Assembly (NCBI GenBank): GCA_022410635.1
Contig: JAJVDF010000655.1
Location: 62,001-126,000, forward strand
DNA: 64,000 nucleotides
Reading direction: 5' to 3'
Source: Tretioscincus oriximinensis
Taxonomy: Eukaryota > Chordata > Lepidosauria > Squamata > Gymnophthalmidae
Translations under genes and position numbers: made by a program
Notes under the pieces: model-generated
Seen by the model: the letters and a program-made list of their open reading frames with translations, nothing else
Databases searched by the model: none
What the model was told of the DNA's origin: nothing
Part shown: positions 22,515 through 33,400 of the stretch, piece by piece
Layout of the letters: each line of letters begins with the position of its first letter
Position numbering within the stretch: position 1 is the stretch's first letter

Positions 22515-23253
22515 TGTGGCGACCCCTTACCTGAGGGCCCTACTATTCGATGACCCTCACAGTCAGGGGTGCCACAATATCCACCCTGTTGCCCAAGCCA
22601 GCACCCACGACTGCTTGCAGCAACAGTACTATCCTCAGGCCTACACAAGGCCTCAGTGTTTACCTCAGGATGAGGGCTTTATTCACAGCCCCCACCAGTA
22701 GCGTGCTTATATTTTGTTGATACAGAAATAAAAGAAAGGAAGAGATGTTTGAAATGAAACAAATAACAAGTTTATTATTTACAAATAAGGAAAAGAGAGA
22801 GGATTATAATAATAAGGCTTCGGCTTTTATAAAGTAAGCCTAACTCAAGCACACACACCAAGCAAGTGCAACATTAGTTTCCAGATCCTTCAAGAGACAG
22901 GCCCTGTGTCACTTTATTTGTTCCAGCCCCAAGTCAAGCCTCAGCTTTGACTCCTCCAGGCCACCGTACACTCCCACCCCCTCCCTCTGAGGCAGATCAG
23001 AAGCGGAGCCCTCTGTCCACTTGCTACACCACAAGTCCCTCACAGAAAGGCCTCTAGCCCTGGTCAGCTTCCCTTTTAACCGCTCACCAGCCGGCTACTC
23101 GAGGCCCCATTGGCTGGCTCCTCCAGCCATGTCCCCTCCCAAACAGGGAACCAGGAAGCCACGCCCCTGCCCAGGCCTGCTCTTCCCCCCTCCCTCTGGG
23201 ATATCTGCTAAGTTTATAAAAGAAACACAAACCTCAAAATGGAGGACGCCACA
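22515..23253 (-). mobile_element. Solo LTR of an endogenous retrovirus or LTR retrotransposon
   Basis: A 739-bp block has inverted termini TGTGGCG...CGCCACA and a perfect 5-bp duplication gttgt at 22510-22514 and 23254-23258. This is the structure of a solo LTR after recombination. On the minus strand there is a TATA-like ctttataaaagc near 22825-22836 and an AATAAA-type signal (aataataaac) near 22780, so minus is the preferred orientation. No primer-binding site, gag or pol sequence adjoins it. The C-rich U3-like half (22900-23200) explains the short open frames. Confidence 0.75.
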
Positions 23254-23427
23254 GTTGTAGCCTCACAAAACCACATGGGGATTATACAAGAAGAAAAGAA
23301 GTTTTCTTGTTGTGTGTGTATGGATGTATAACTCCTTTGTAGTGGTTTATGTAGAGAATTTGCTTCCATGCCAGCTGTATGGATCTAGCCTAAATGTGTG
23401 GCAACCGCTCCCTAAAGTACACTAGTA

Positions 23428-23565
23428 CAGGGTGCTTCAAGAAAATGTATACACACTTTGAACTTCCATAGAAGATTTCCTGAAATTTAACTTTTTAGAA
23501 CAGTAGAACAGTAAATAAATTTTCTATGGAAGTTCAAAGTGTGCATACATTTCTGAAGCACCCTG
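23428..23565. mobile_element. Tc1/mariner-type MITE
   Basis: A 138-bp near-perfect hairpin has arms of about 45 bp starting cagggtgcttca on both strands ('cacactttgaacttccatag' inside). It is flanked by TA at 23426-23427 and 23566-23567, the Tc1/mariner target. There is no coding capacity. Confidence 0.85.
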
Positions 23566-23689
23566 TATAATGTTGATTACTACCCGTATAGTAACACTAG
23601 CTAATGTATTAGCAGTGGTATGTCTGTATATAGGCTCCATCTTGCCAGTAAAGGGGAAATGATGTGATGTATGGGATCCTGGGTGACCT

Positions 23690-23761
23690 TGGGCCAGTCA
23701 CAGTTCTGTCACTCTCAGACCTGTGTACTTCACAGGGTGTCTGTTGTGGAGAATGCATCAA
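23690..23761 (+). mobile_element. SINE family A fragment
   Basis: Contains 'ccttgggccagtcacagttc' and 'cttcacagggtgtctgttgt', the central part of family A, without head or tail. Confidence 0.55.
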
Positions 23762-24140
23762 AGCTATTTATTTTAATTATTTATTTACATTTCTATAACG
23801 CTTATATCTGAAGGTCTCAGGGCGGTTTACAGTAACATATTAAAACATATTAACCTATTAAAAAACAGCAGCATCAAAAAGTAGGGAAGATCAGTTTTCT
23901 CAGCGAAGGGCCATGCCAAAGAAGCGTCTTCAAGCATTTTCTGAATGTGCATAGAGATGGTGATTGACACTACTCAAGGAGGAGATTATTCCATAGCCTG
24001 GGGGTTGCCCTGCCCCAGGTTCCTACCCTCTCAGCCACCAAAGTAGGTGGTACAGTCAGGAAGGCCTCCCCTTCAGATCTTAAGGCACAGGCAGGTTCAT
24101 ATGGGAGAAGGCCTTCCTCTAGGTATTTGGGGCTCAAGCT
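23762..24140 (-). mobile_element. L2-type LINE 3' end, reverse
   Basis: Begins with the reversed tail (attatttatttacatttcta, 'tgaaggtctcagggcggttt'). Further in, the minus strand reads 'gagccccaaatacctagagg', 'tgtgccttaagatctgaagg', colinear with L2 codons near 42930-43010. The middle is diverged. Confidence 0.65.
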
Positions 24141-24141
24141 A

Positions 24142-24217
<76 letters not shown>

Positions 24218-24935
24218 NNNNNNNNNNNNNNNNNNNNNNNNNNNNNNNNNNNNNNNNNNNNNNNNNNNNNNNNNNNNNNNNNNNNNNNNNNNNNNNNNNN
24301 NNNNNNNNNNNNNNNNNNNNNNNNNNNNNNNNNNNNNNNNNNNNNNNNNNNNNNNNNNNNNNNNNNNNNNNNNNNNNNNNNNNNNNNNNNNNNNNNNNNN
24401 NNNNNNNNNNNNNNNNNNNNNNNNNNNNNNNNNNNNNNNNNNNNNNNNNNNNNNNNNNNNNNNNNNNNNNNNNNNNNNNNNNNNNNNNNNNNNNNNNNNN
24501 NNNNNNNNNNNNNNNNNNNNNNNNNNNNNNNNNNNNNNNNNNNNNNNNNNNNNNNNNNNNNNNNNNNNNNNNNNNNNNNNNNNNNNNNNNNNNNNNNNNN
24601 NNNNNNNNNNNNNNNNNNNNNNNNNNNNNNNNNNNNNNNNNNNNNNNNNNNNNNNNNNNNNNNNNNNNNNNNNNNNNNNNNNNNNNNNNNNNNNNNNNNN
24701 NNNNNNNNNNNNNNNNNNNNNNNNNNNNNNNNNNNNNNNNNNNNNNNNNNNNNNNNNNNNNNNNNNNNNNNNNNNNNNNNNNNNNNNNNNNNNNNNNNNN
24801 NNNNNNNNNNNNNNNNNNNNNNNNNNNNNNNNNNNNNNNNNNNNNNNNNNNNNNNNNNNNNNNNNNNNNNNNNNNNNNNNNNNNNNNNNNNNNNNNNNNN
24901 NNNNNNNNTGGTGGTGCTGGTGGTGCTGGTGGTGA
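24141..24935. repeat. (TTA)n microsatellite, 691-bp assembly gap, (GGT/GCT)n
   Basis: At least 25 TTA/ATT triplets run into Ns at 24218-24908. The far side resumes in TGG/TGC triplets. The true content and length of the gap are unknown, so reading frames that cross it are meaningless. Confidence 0.95.
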
Positions 24936-25299
24936 TGTTTGTTGTTTGTTGTTGTCATACAAAATATCCTTCCTGTGATTTCTTTGGGCCCAGTCTCCAC
25001 ATTCATCTGCGAATGGCAGCTTCTGCCTCAGCAGATTCTGTAGCTGAACTCAGAGCTGTCCGAGTGCTGAAATACTGATATTTATATAGCTGAACATGAT
25101 GGAATAGATGCACTCTGATATCATATGCAAGGTTTTGGCATTTGCTGGTTCCACAAACAGGGTTGCATTTAAGCATAATATCGCTACAGCTACTGGTAAG
25201 AAGATATTAATAGTAATATGTGTTAAAAGCTCCAATTAATTTCCATTTTAATTCTCTAACTCCCAGAATGTCAATGCTTTATCTTGCAATCTTCTGTCT
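24936..25299. other. Unassigned noncoding stretch
   Basis: No feature recognised. Confidence 0.35.
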
Positions 25300-25555
25300 G
25301 ACCTCATCCAGTTTTTAGATAGGTACAGTAAATGTCGTTTGGAGGACAATGTAGTTGAAGGGAAATATGGTCTTTTCAACCACATTTACATGTCGGTTGT
25401 TATTTCCTGGATTCAGTTTGCTACATATAGTCTGACCCTGGCATTTGTTCCCTAACATCTGAATAAGTAAACATGTCTATGAAAGCTCACACCCGCCTAC
25501 CTTTCTCTTGATAGTCTCGCAAGTGCTACAAGATCCCCTTGCTAGACAAAAAGTA
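25300..25555 (+). mobile_element. Penelope-like element 3' part
   Basis: Reads 'cggttgttatttcctggatt', 'gtttgctacatatagtctga', then the 3' tail 'gtctatgaaagctcacaccc'. It supplies the uninterrupted reference for the copy at 30905-31350, which carries an insertion. Confidence 0.5.
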
Positions 25556-25659
25556 GTTGTCACAGTTTAAAATATTCTATGGTCAATATCCTAAAAGCAG
25601 GAAATCTATGATGCAGTATCTTCGTCATATAACTAATCCCCCATTAGATGTTCTTCTGC

Positions 25660-25984
25660 ACATACTTTTAATCTAACTTCAGTCCTGAAGAACTGGACTA
25701 GTCCAGAACTGCTTTTGTCCTGTCCTTCATCAACGAATATGCATTAAAAATGTTTGCTGGAACAGCACTTTAGGTACAGGGAGGGATGGACAAATTTGAT
25801 GTTTTTTCACAAACTTCATTTCTGATGAATTCAGGCAGGAAGAGATGTTTTCTCCCTGCTTTGGTGCAGTTCTTCAGGACTGAAGTTGGATTACAAACTG
25901 GACTGGTGTTGGAATAGTATCAAACTCCATTTTTTCCATTGTTGTAGCAGTTTGTACCATCTATTTCCTTGCTCATTTGATGCC
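25660..25984 (+). repeat. Dispersed repeat fragment shared with 30765-30905
   Basis: Contains 'caggactgaagttggattac', 'ttgttgtagcagtttgtacc' and 'ctcatttgatgccatctggt'. The 30.8-kb copy carries the reverse complement in the same order. A second inner copy of 'cagtcctgaagaactggact' faces it at about 25680. Confidence 0.55.
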
Positions 25985-26395
25985 ATCTGGTTCATCGGTT
26001 TTACGTTCCAGGTTCCTATGGAACATCGTTTTTCACAACTTCTCCTTTCACCACTAAACACATCCACGGCTGAGTGTCCTTTTGGCTTTGGCCCAGTCTC
26101 TTTACTCTTTCTGGAATTACTTGTACTTGCATTCTGTGCTTCCATAGTAATATTTTGGACACCTTCTGATCTGAGGAACTTATCTTCCATTATCATCTAA
26201 TTTTCCTCTTGTGCTTTTTCATGCGGTTTTCTTGGCAAGGATACTGGTGGTCTGTCACTTCCTTCTCCAGTGAATCAGATTGTTTCAGAAGTCTCCAACA
26301 CAAATTGTCCATTATGGGTTGTCCTGCATAACTTACAGCTTTATTTAGTGAACAAACCTTCTGCCACAAAGCTGACCTTCTTAAAGTAAAAAAAT
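25985..26395 (-). mobile_element. RTE/BovB-type LINE 5' fragment
   Basis: On the minus strand an untranslated stretch contains 'cactggagaaggaagtgaca' and 'tatccttgccaagaaaaccg'. It is followed by an open frame with KETGPKPKGHSAVDV and SIGTWNVKPMNQ. These match the leader and the start of the AP-endonuclease domain of BovB-type LINEs. The frame departs from the family immediately after MNQ, where it runs into the unrelated repeat ending at 25984. Only about 410 bp remain and no RT is present. Confidence 0.7.
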
Positions 26396-27810
26396 TGCAT
26401 TTTTAATGTATTTTCCACCATCCCTTTTTTCTCTGTGCACCTTTTTAATATATAATTTTATTGTATTTTCCTATATATCTATTATTATAAAAAAGGTGCC
26501 GACAATCGTGTTTCTAAGGGAGGTGAGTGGACACAGTCAGTGTCCATCACCTCCTACGAAGATGATTCTCCAATCACCTGGGTCCTGGAGTGGAAGAACC
26601 GCCTCCAAGATGTCAGCACCTATGGCAGAGTGTTGGAAGCCATGCGCCAGCAAAAGTTTGGTGCTGGTGTCACACACCCAGCCCAACCTTGAAAATAAGA
26701 CCAGCAAGGAGTGGGGGAGCAGGGGGAAGAGATGGAGGGGTGGGAGGATGATGGCGGGTCTATTCTAGGCGTGCCAACTGAAACAGGCTGTATCCTCTAG
26801 TATAACATAATATATACAGTACATGTGCATACAATATATAAAATATGGAACCTTGCCAGACACACAACATAATACAGTGCAAGACATTACATCGGAAACC
26901 CAAAAACATGAGACAGAAAGTATTAATAAGCATAAATAAATAATAAAATTGCAATGGTATTTATTAAAATGAGTTAACCATTCAAATAGCTAATACCATT
27001 ATTCACTGCTTCCAAATGTTCTGGGGGGAAAAAGTATTTTTTAACTTAAGAATATAGACTGTTAAGGAGGAATGTTATTACAGCTGATCAGGAAGATGAG
27101 TATGAAGTATGGACCAACAAAAAGAGCAAGGTGAATTTATGAGCAGAAAACCCTTGGGCAAAGGAGATGTCTAGAGCGGGTTGAACATTCAGCACAAGGG
27201 TCTGGTAGAAGGAGAGGAGAGTTAAGAGATAAGGCAGAGTTAGATTATGTAAACCTTTAAACGTCAAGACTTAAGAGTCTGAATTGAATCCTGTATGGAC
27301 TAGAAACTCAATGGAGAGATTTTAAGAGTGGAGTGACATGGTCAAAACTACAAGATAAAACATAATCTTAGCAGGGGAGTGCTGGCTTGATCAAAATAAG
27401 ATAACAGTAGTTAAGGAGAGAAATGTCTAGAGCATGAGTTATAGTCTTGGTCAAAGAAACTGAAAGAAAAGGTCTAATAAGAATATAAAAAGAAGCAACA
27501 ACTCAAATGAAACTTTATTGATCAGTCATTAGACCGTATCAAACCAAGCTTCTCAGTATAATTTACAGTCGAGCAGGATATAGGTTAAATCCTTAAACAT
27601 TGGGTTCCCACAGACTCACCATCTTTCTATATAAGGTACCTGGTGGAATCTTCTATACTTATCAGAATCAATTAATTGGAAGTGTGCGTAGGTGAACTGT
27701 TACCTTAGCTGTAAGGCAATTTTAAGGTTAGGTATTTCTTGAGGTGAAATACTGGTTTTGTGCGAGCTAACCATTTTAAGGATTTTGTATTCAAAAGGGT
27801 AGCAACATAT
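26396..27810. other. Unassigned noncoding stretch
   Basis: No conserved exon is seen. The ORFs at 26406-26768 and 26760-26954 have no recognisable domain. Confidence 0.35.
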
Positions 27811-28985
27811 ACATATATCGTATATCACAAAAGTGAGTACATCCTTCATATTTTTGTCAATATTTTGGTTTTTTCTGCATGGGGCAACAGTGAAGACAAT
27901 ACAGTTGCATACAAAGGAAAGTAGTCAGTGTACAGCTTGTGTAACAGTGTATATTTCATGTGCCCTCAAAATAACTCAATACACAGCTATCAATGTCTAA
28001 ACCACTAGCAACAAAAATGATTACACCTTAAGTGAAAATGGACAAATTGAGGATAAAGAAGAAGAAGAAGAAGAAGAACTTGGTTCTTATACCCCGCTTT
28101 TCTCACCTTTCAAAGGGACTCAAAGCAGCTTACAAGGATATATTTTGCNTATACCCCGCTTTTCTCACCTTTCAAAGGGACTCAAAGCAGCTTACAAGGA
28201 TATATTTTGCCCGAAGGCTCACATTCTATCTTCCCCACCAGGCTCTGGTGGTTCCCATGTATCTACTTGCAGTCAGTTGCAATTTCTTGCAATTCATGCT
28301 TTCGAATAGCTGGGTTGGCTAGAGCTACAGGCTAGTGGAAGGTGCTCACCCCTCCCCACTTCCAACACAGGGCTTCGAAACCCGATCTCCCAGGCGAGAG
28401 ACGAATTCCTAAGCGGCTGAGCTATCCGTGTCAATATTTTGTGTGCCCACTATTAGTTTAACACTCTTGGGCATGGAGTTCACTAGAGTTGCACAGGTTG
28501 CCACTGGAATCCTCTTCCACTCCTCCATGATGACATCACGGAGCTGATGTTCCTCCATCTTCCATTTGAAGATGCCCCACAGATGCTCAATAGGGTTTAG
28601 ATCTGGAGACATGCTTGGCCAGTCTAGGACTGTTACCCTCAGCTTCTTCAGCAAGGCAGTGGTTATTTTGGTAGTGTGTTGTTATCAAATTGGAATACTG
28701 CCCTGTGGCCCAGTGTCTGAAAGGTTGGGATCAGTATGACACAGTACATGGTGACATTCATGGTTCCAGCAGTGAACTGGAGCTCCACATAGCTGGAAGC
28801 ACTCATGCAGCTCTAAACCATGACACTCCTGCCACCATGCTTTCCAGTAATCCATGTCCTTGGTCTGCTTCTCTCCAGCAATCTATTTGCGCACTTTCTT
28901 GTGCATCATCTTTGGAAGAGGCTTTTTTCTGTCCATTTTCACTTACGATGATATACTCATAGTGGTGATTGTACAGATATCCTAA
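27811..28985 (-). pseudogene. Tc1-type transposon with decayed transposase, split by a SINE
   Basis: The left end starts near 27823 with the Tc1-type terminus 'cacaaaagtgagtacatcct' and a long inverted-repeat region ('acagtgtatatttcatgtgc', 'caatgtctaaaccactagca'). The transposase lies on the minus strand at 28433-28930. It keeps the C-terminal motif WPSMSPDLNPIEHLWG with the catalytic-triad region (D34E type), but has deletions and frameshifts further in. The right end is shortened: only 'tgtccattttcactta' (28931-28946) still pairs with the left arm. A family B SINE interrupts it at about 28056-28432. It is not functional. Confidence 0.8.
28056..28432 (-). mobile_element. tRNA-derived SINE (family B) nested in Tc1, with a 61-bp exact duplication
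   Basis: Full-length reverse copy from the GAA tail to 'gcggctgagctatccgtg'. Positions 28088-28148 and 28150-28210 are identical 61-bp units separated by one N (28149). This looks like an assembly join and not a biological duplication. Without it the SINE would be of normal length (about 315 bp). Confidence 0.85.
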
Positions 28986-30589
28986 CAAGATACGATTTAA
29001 ATAAAATGGTACTTTTCTGGCTAGATTCTTGCTGGATCTCAGTTCTGATTAGGTGCAGTAGATGCTTCTTATTGGGTTTCAATATGGCTTTTCATGCTCA
29101 ACTGTGGGTTTTGGCATTGCTCTAGCCTTAAAAGAGAAATAATGTCAAAGTATTTAGCTAGGAACTCAGCAACATTGATAAACAGCTTCTCTGTCAGCTC
29201 ACCAGAAAGTGAGGTAAAAGGATGCAAGAGATCGTAGTGGAATCTGTTGAGAACTCACCATGCAGTTGGAAGAACAATGTGTTACTGCTTATTAGATTAA
29301 CACTCCCTGTCCTAGTGCCAATAATGTTAACTTGATAAACCCATTGTTTAAAAATGCAAAAACAAATTAAGAACAAACATGGTACATTGTCCTATAATAG
29401 AAAAAGTTGGAAGGATCCCACATACAATTCAATGGAGGAACAAAACCTTCATCCAAAGAGGCATGATTTGAGGGGCAGAACCAGAACATCTAAATACCAT
29501 ACCTGAAACTCCACCACATTGATGCCACTCTAGATTGTCCCCATGCAGTCAAATTCTTTCATACACTGCAGTGCACAACACACAATGCCTAAGAAAGGCA
29601 ATTTGACTGACAGTTAATAATAAAATTATGTTCAAAGTACTTGCTTTTATATTAAGAAAGGTAAGGGAACTAGGGATATTGCAGCTGATGGGAAAAGCAA
29701 GACTTTCAGAATGAGGCGCATGTGCATTTCAACAATTCCAGCATGACTTTTGACTGTATCATCAGTTGGGCTAAACTGGTATCCCAGAACCACCTGCTTG
29801 GTAAGGAACCGGTGTGCTGGTCAAGAAGCAACAATTAGAACAGAATGTAGGGATATAGATGGCAAGGGTTCCTACTTAACTTGCATGCGGAGAATATAAT
29901 ATGAAAGGTTGACGTGGAAGACGATGAAGCTAGGAGAGAGAAATGTTAGTAACTTCAGGTACACACACGATACTACTTTGATAGTAGAACAGTCCCAAAC
30001 TTTAAGCAAAAAAGTTCTGGAAACAATTGGCTCAGGTCAGCCAAGATGCTGATCACAGCAGTGTCCAGTCTGGTTAGAGAAGCTGGCAACCTAACCTTGG
30101 CAGACTAGGAAAGAGTGACAGAATAATAAAGAGTGAGAGGTGAAAGTGAGAAGGGAGCTAGTAAGGGGAAAGGGAATCAGTAGGAGACGATGAGCAGTAA
30201 AGAGCCAGGGATAGGAGGAAGGAAAGACATTCTAGAGCCAAGCATGTTGTGCCCTTTCCCCTGTGTGCTTCTAGTTGACAGCAGCTCTTCTGCCCTTACT
30301 CAGGGTTTCTCTCTCCTTCTACCCACTTTTCTCTTGATGTCAGAGGGTCACCAGAGGAGCCAAATCCAATCCAGGAGCTGGGAGAGGTTCCAAGAGTGGG
30401 CAGGGACTGTTATCTGAACCACTGAGAAGGAGCTAGATGGACAGTCCACAAATTTCTACGTCTGTTGTGAAATGGGCTTTGTTATCTTGCTAATAACAAA
30501 ATGCTGAGCATTCAGGAAGACCCAGAAGGTGGATTGTTCTATCAAGTACAACAATAAAAGTTTACAGAAGATTTTCAAGTGTCACTATA
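28986..30589. other. Unassigned noncoding stretch
   Basis: No gene, RNA or recognised repeat. Confidence 0.35.
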
Positions 30590-30904
30590 GTCTTTCTGAA
30601 CACAAAGATCCGAAGAACAAGCTTTTAAAAAGATGCTCAGCAAAACAGAAGGGGTAAGAAGATGAATAGATTCAATTACATAAATATCAAAAATGTCCTT
30701 AGCAGATCTAAGCAAGATTGTAGAAGGCCGCTCCATCTGGAGGCAATCAGGCCATATGGTCATCACGAATTGGCTACAACCAGATGGCATCAAATGAGAA
30801 GGAAATAGATTGTAAAAACTGCTGCAGCAATGGAACAAAATGGAGTTTGGTGCTGTTACAACACAATTCCTGTATGTAATCCAATTTCAGTCCTGAAGAA
30901 TGGG
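30590..30904 (-). repeat. Dispersed repeat, reverse copy
   Basis: The right half (30765-30904) is the reverse counterpart of 25850-25984 ('accagatggcatcaaatgag', 'cagtcctgaagaatgggact'). The left half probably belongs to the same element but has no second copy here. Confidence 0.5.
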
Positions 30905-31350
30905 ACTAAAGCAGGGAAAACATATTCAGAATCCAGGAAATAACAACAGACATGTAAATATGGTTGAGGTGACTACATTTCCCTTCAAACATATTGTCCC
31001 CCAACCATATTTACTGTACATGTCCGTTGTTATTTCCTGCATTCAGTTTGCTACATATAGTCTGTCCCAGGCAGAGCCAGATCTTGAGCAGGGACTACAA
31101 GAATGGCACTCGGAATGACATCATTTCCTGTCTGACCTTGGAAGTAACATCACTTCCTGTCCAGCTCCAGAAATGACATCACTTCCTGTCCCACCTGGAA
31201 GTGTTCGGGGGTGGGGGTAAACATTTTTGCAGCCCAGGGACATTATATACCCCAAATCCGGCCCTGGTCATAGACATTTCTTCTCTAGGATCTGGTTAAG
31301 TAGACCTTTCTCTTGACAGTCTCTAAAGTGCTAGAGGATTCCCTTGCTAA
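30905..31350 (+). mobile_element. Penelope-like element 3' part with an insertion and hairpin
   Basis: Inverted arms 'ggaaataacaacagacatgt' (about 30938) and 'acatgtccgttgttatttcc' (about 31018) form a hairpin of about 40-bp arms. After 'gctacatatagtctg' the element is interrupted at 31072-31267, and the tail resumes at about 31268 ('catagacatttcttctctag'). Confidence 0.5.
31072..31267. mobile_element. Nonautonomous insertion rich in GACATCACTTCC motifs
   Basis: The start gcagagccagatct and the reversed end (cagggccggatttg) are similar inverted termini. The interior repeats atgacatcacttcctg-like units also seen in the hAT element at 17994. The flanks gtcccagg and gtcataga share 5 of 8 positions, an eroded hAT-like target duplication. 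The intact site at 25430-25445 supports insertion. Confidence 0.5.
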
Positions 31351-32784
31351 AGACAAATACTAATATGGTTATTTTTTTGAAATTGCTTTTTCGTGTTCTT
31401 AATGTGAATATCAGTGATACTTTAAATATAATAGCTGATAATGATATTATTGTATATTTTATATTATAGTATATTATTTATGATAATGATATTATATATG
31501 TATTTGATCACTGCCTAATTACTGTTAGAAACATGACTGTTTAATACACAACTTACAGGCATGTTAATTTTGTACTCTTGTTTTATTAACCGCCCTCAGG
31601 CCTTTGGATATAAGAATCCATGGATATCCAATGGATATAAGAATCCATCCATCCATTCTATATATAAGAAAGCATTTGCAATCGTCCATCCAATCAGATA
31701 GCGAAGGGGCTGCAACTCCTGCCTTCCTTGCTGTCTGATTGGAGGCAACAGTGCTGAAGCAGCAGAACAAAGACAAAACAAAATGGAGGGTAGATTCGAG
31801 GCTGCCTGCCTGTCCTACCCCCCTGAGCCAAACTGAGGAGCAGGTGGGGCAGTGGTGGCCTGGCGGTATCAGGTTTGGCTTTGATGGAGCAGCAGTGGCT
31901 CCGTACCTACCAACTGCACCTGGGCAGGAGCAGCTGGGGGAAGTGGCTGGCCAGGGGACTGGGAACAAAGGCTAGAGCCCAAGCTCGCTGCTTATACTGA
32001 TCTCGGGCTAATCCTCCTAGTACATACATAATACTATCCATACATATATAAAACATACACACACACACATACACTAACATAAATACGAACATTTTAGTAC
32101 ATGTATAATGGTTTCAGCCACTTACTATTTTAGATGCTATTAAGTTCATTGATACTGTAGAATTCCACTTCCAAGGCATATAAAAATATTACTTTTGCGA
32201 TCAGATTGCACAGAGCTTTATACAGGATGTGACTGTACTAAGTGGATTATTCATTTGTCCTTGGCAAAGCCTGCAAGCCAGTCCTTTGGCTGAAAATTGC
32301 GAGGCAATAAAAATCTGGTGTTTGTCTTTGTGCCAGTGGGTCACCCTTTTTAGTTTACTTTCATGTTTGGAATGTGTTTCATTATCTTTCTTCTGTAAAG
32401 AGCAAAGTAATTATAAATCTGCTGTAAAGGATCCAGAGGCATGGGGCATATAAATGAAAATTCATGCTTTGGAAGTCAAAGGGTCACCTGGGAGATTTGC
32501 CACATGTAATTGCTGGGGCCCAGCTTTGGTAGTGCTGGAATTATCATTGTTTTCTGACTGATGCTTTTATGCAGCTTCAAAAGCATGATATCCAAATATA
32601 ACGCCCATACGGTACCCTGTGGGCCTGTGAGAACTACTGAGACCAGGCTCCCCATGCAATCCCGTACCTGCTATGCTACAATTACTCAATCCTACAGAAG
32701 AAATCTCAATTTCACAGTACTTTTCTGTAAATAAGATCTGTTGTCACGACTGTACGTTTGTCCTTTCACAGTACGTTGAGCAGG
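31351..32784. other. Unassigned; A/T-rich then moderately GC-rich
   Basis: 31400-31510 is strongly A/T-rich with ATATTAT repeats. 31600-31660 has a short duplication of 'ggatataagaatccat'. The minus-strand ORF at 31564-31968 (134 codons) has no recognisable domain. Confidence 0.35.
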
Positions 32785-33400
32785 GATGTAGCCAGAGGGC
32801 AATTGGGGCACCGCTCCTCCCCCAAAAAGTATTGGCCATTACAGGGCCCACCTGGTGAGCCTGGGTCCTCCCATCTGCTCTGGTTCCTACCTCACTTTTG
32901 CAGGCACGGATAGCTCAGTCGCTTAGGAATTCGTCTCTCGCCTGGGAGATCGGGTTTCAAAGCCCTGTGCTGGAAGTGGGGAGGGGTGAGCAACTTCCAC
33001 TAGCCTGTAGCTCTAGCCAACCCAGCTATTTGAAAGCATGAATTGCAAGACATTGCAACTTAATGCAAGTAGATACATGGGAACCACCATAGCCTGGTGG
33101 GGAAGAAAGAATGTGAGCCTTCTGGCAAAATATATCCTTGTAAGCCGCTTTGAGTCCCTTTGAAAGGTGAGAAAAGCGGGGTATAAGAACCAAGTTCTTC
33201 TTCTTCTTCTTCTTAAAGGCTTCAGTGCCGTGCAGCTGAGTCTTTGAACCTGATTATGCCCCACGCACGCGTACCACAAGCGGTTCCGGAATCTGGATGA
33301 TCACTGATTACTGCTTGTTGGTACACACTGGGAGTAATCAGCATCGAGACTCAGCCTTGCGGCACTGAAGCCTTTAAGAATCAGATAGGAAACCAAGCGG
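32785..33400. mobile_element. Nonautonomous DNA element interrupted by a SINE
   Basis: The left part ('gagggcaattggggcaccgc', 'gtgagcctgggtcctccc') and right part ('ggcttcagtgccgtgcagct' ... 'gactcagccttgcggcactg') belong to the family also present at 4865 and 40400. The right part contains facing arms of about 28 bp. A SINE occupies 32902-33214. Confidence 0.5.
32902..33214 (+). mobile_element. tRNA-derived SINE (family B), near full length
   Basis: Runs from gcacggatagctcagtcgct through 'gggtttcaaagccctgtg' to 'gagaaaagcggggtataaga' and a (TTC)n tail. Confidence 0.85.

Noticed and set aside
24127..25006. Tyr-rich and Asn-rich ORFs of 283 and 290 codons
   Set aside because: They consist of TTA repeats and 691 Ns.
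31564..31968. 134-codon minus-strand ORF
   Set aside because: No family resemblance, no splice or promoter context, and the peptide is low in structure-like features.
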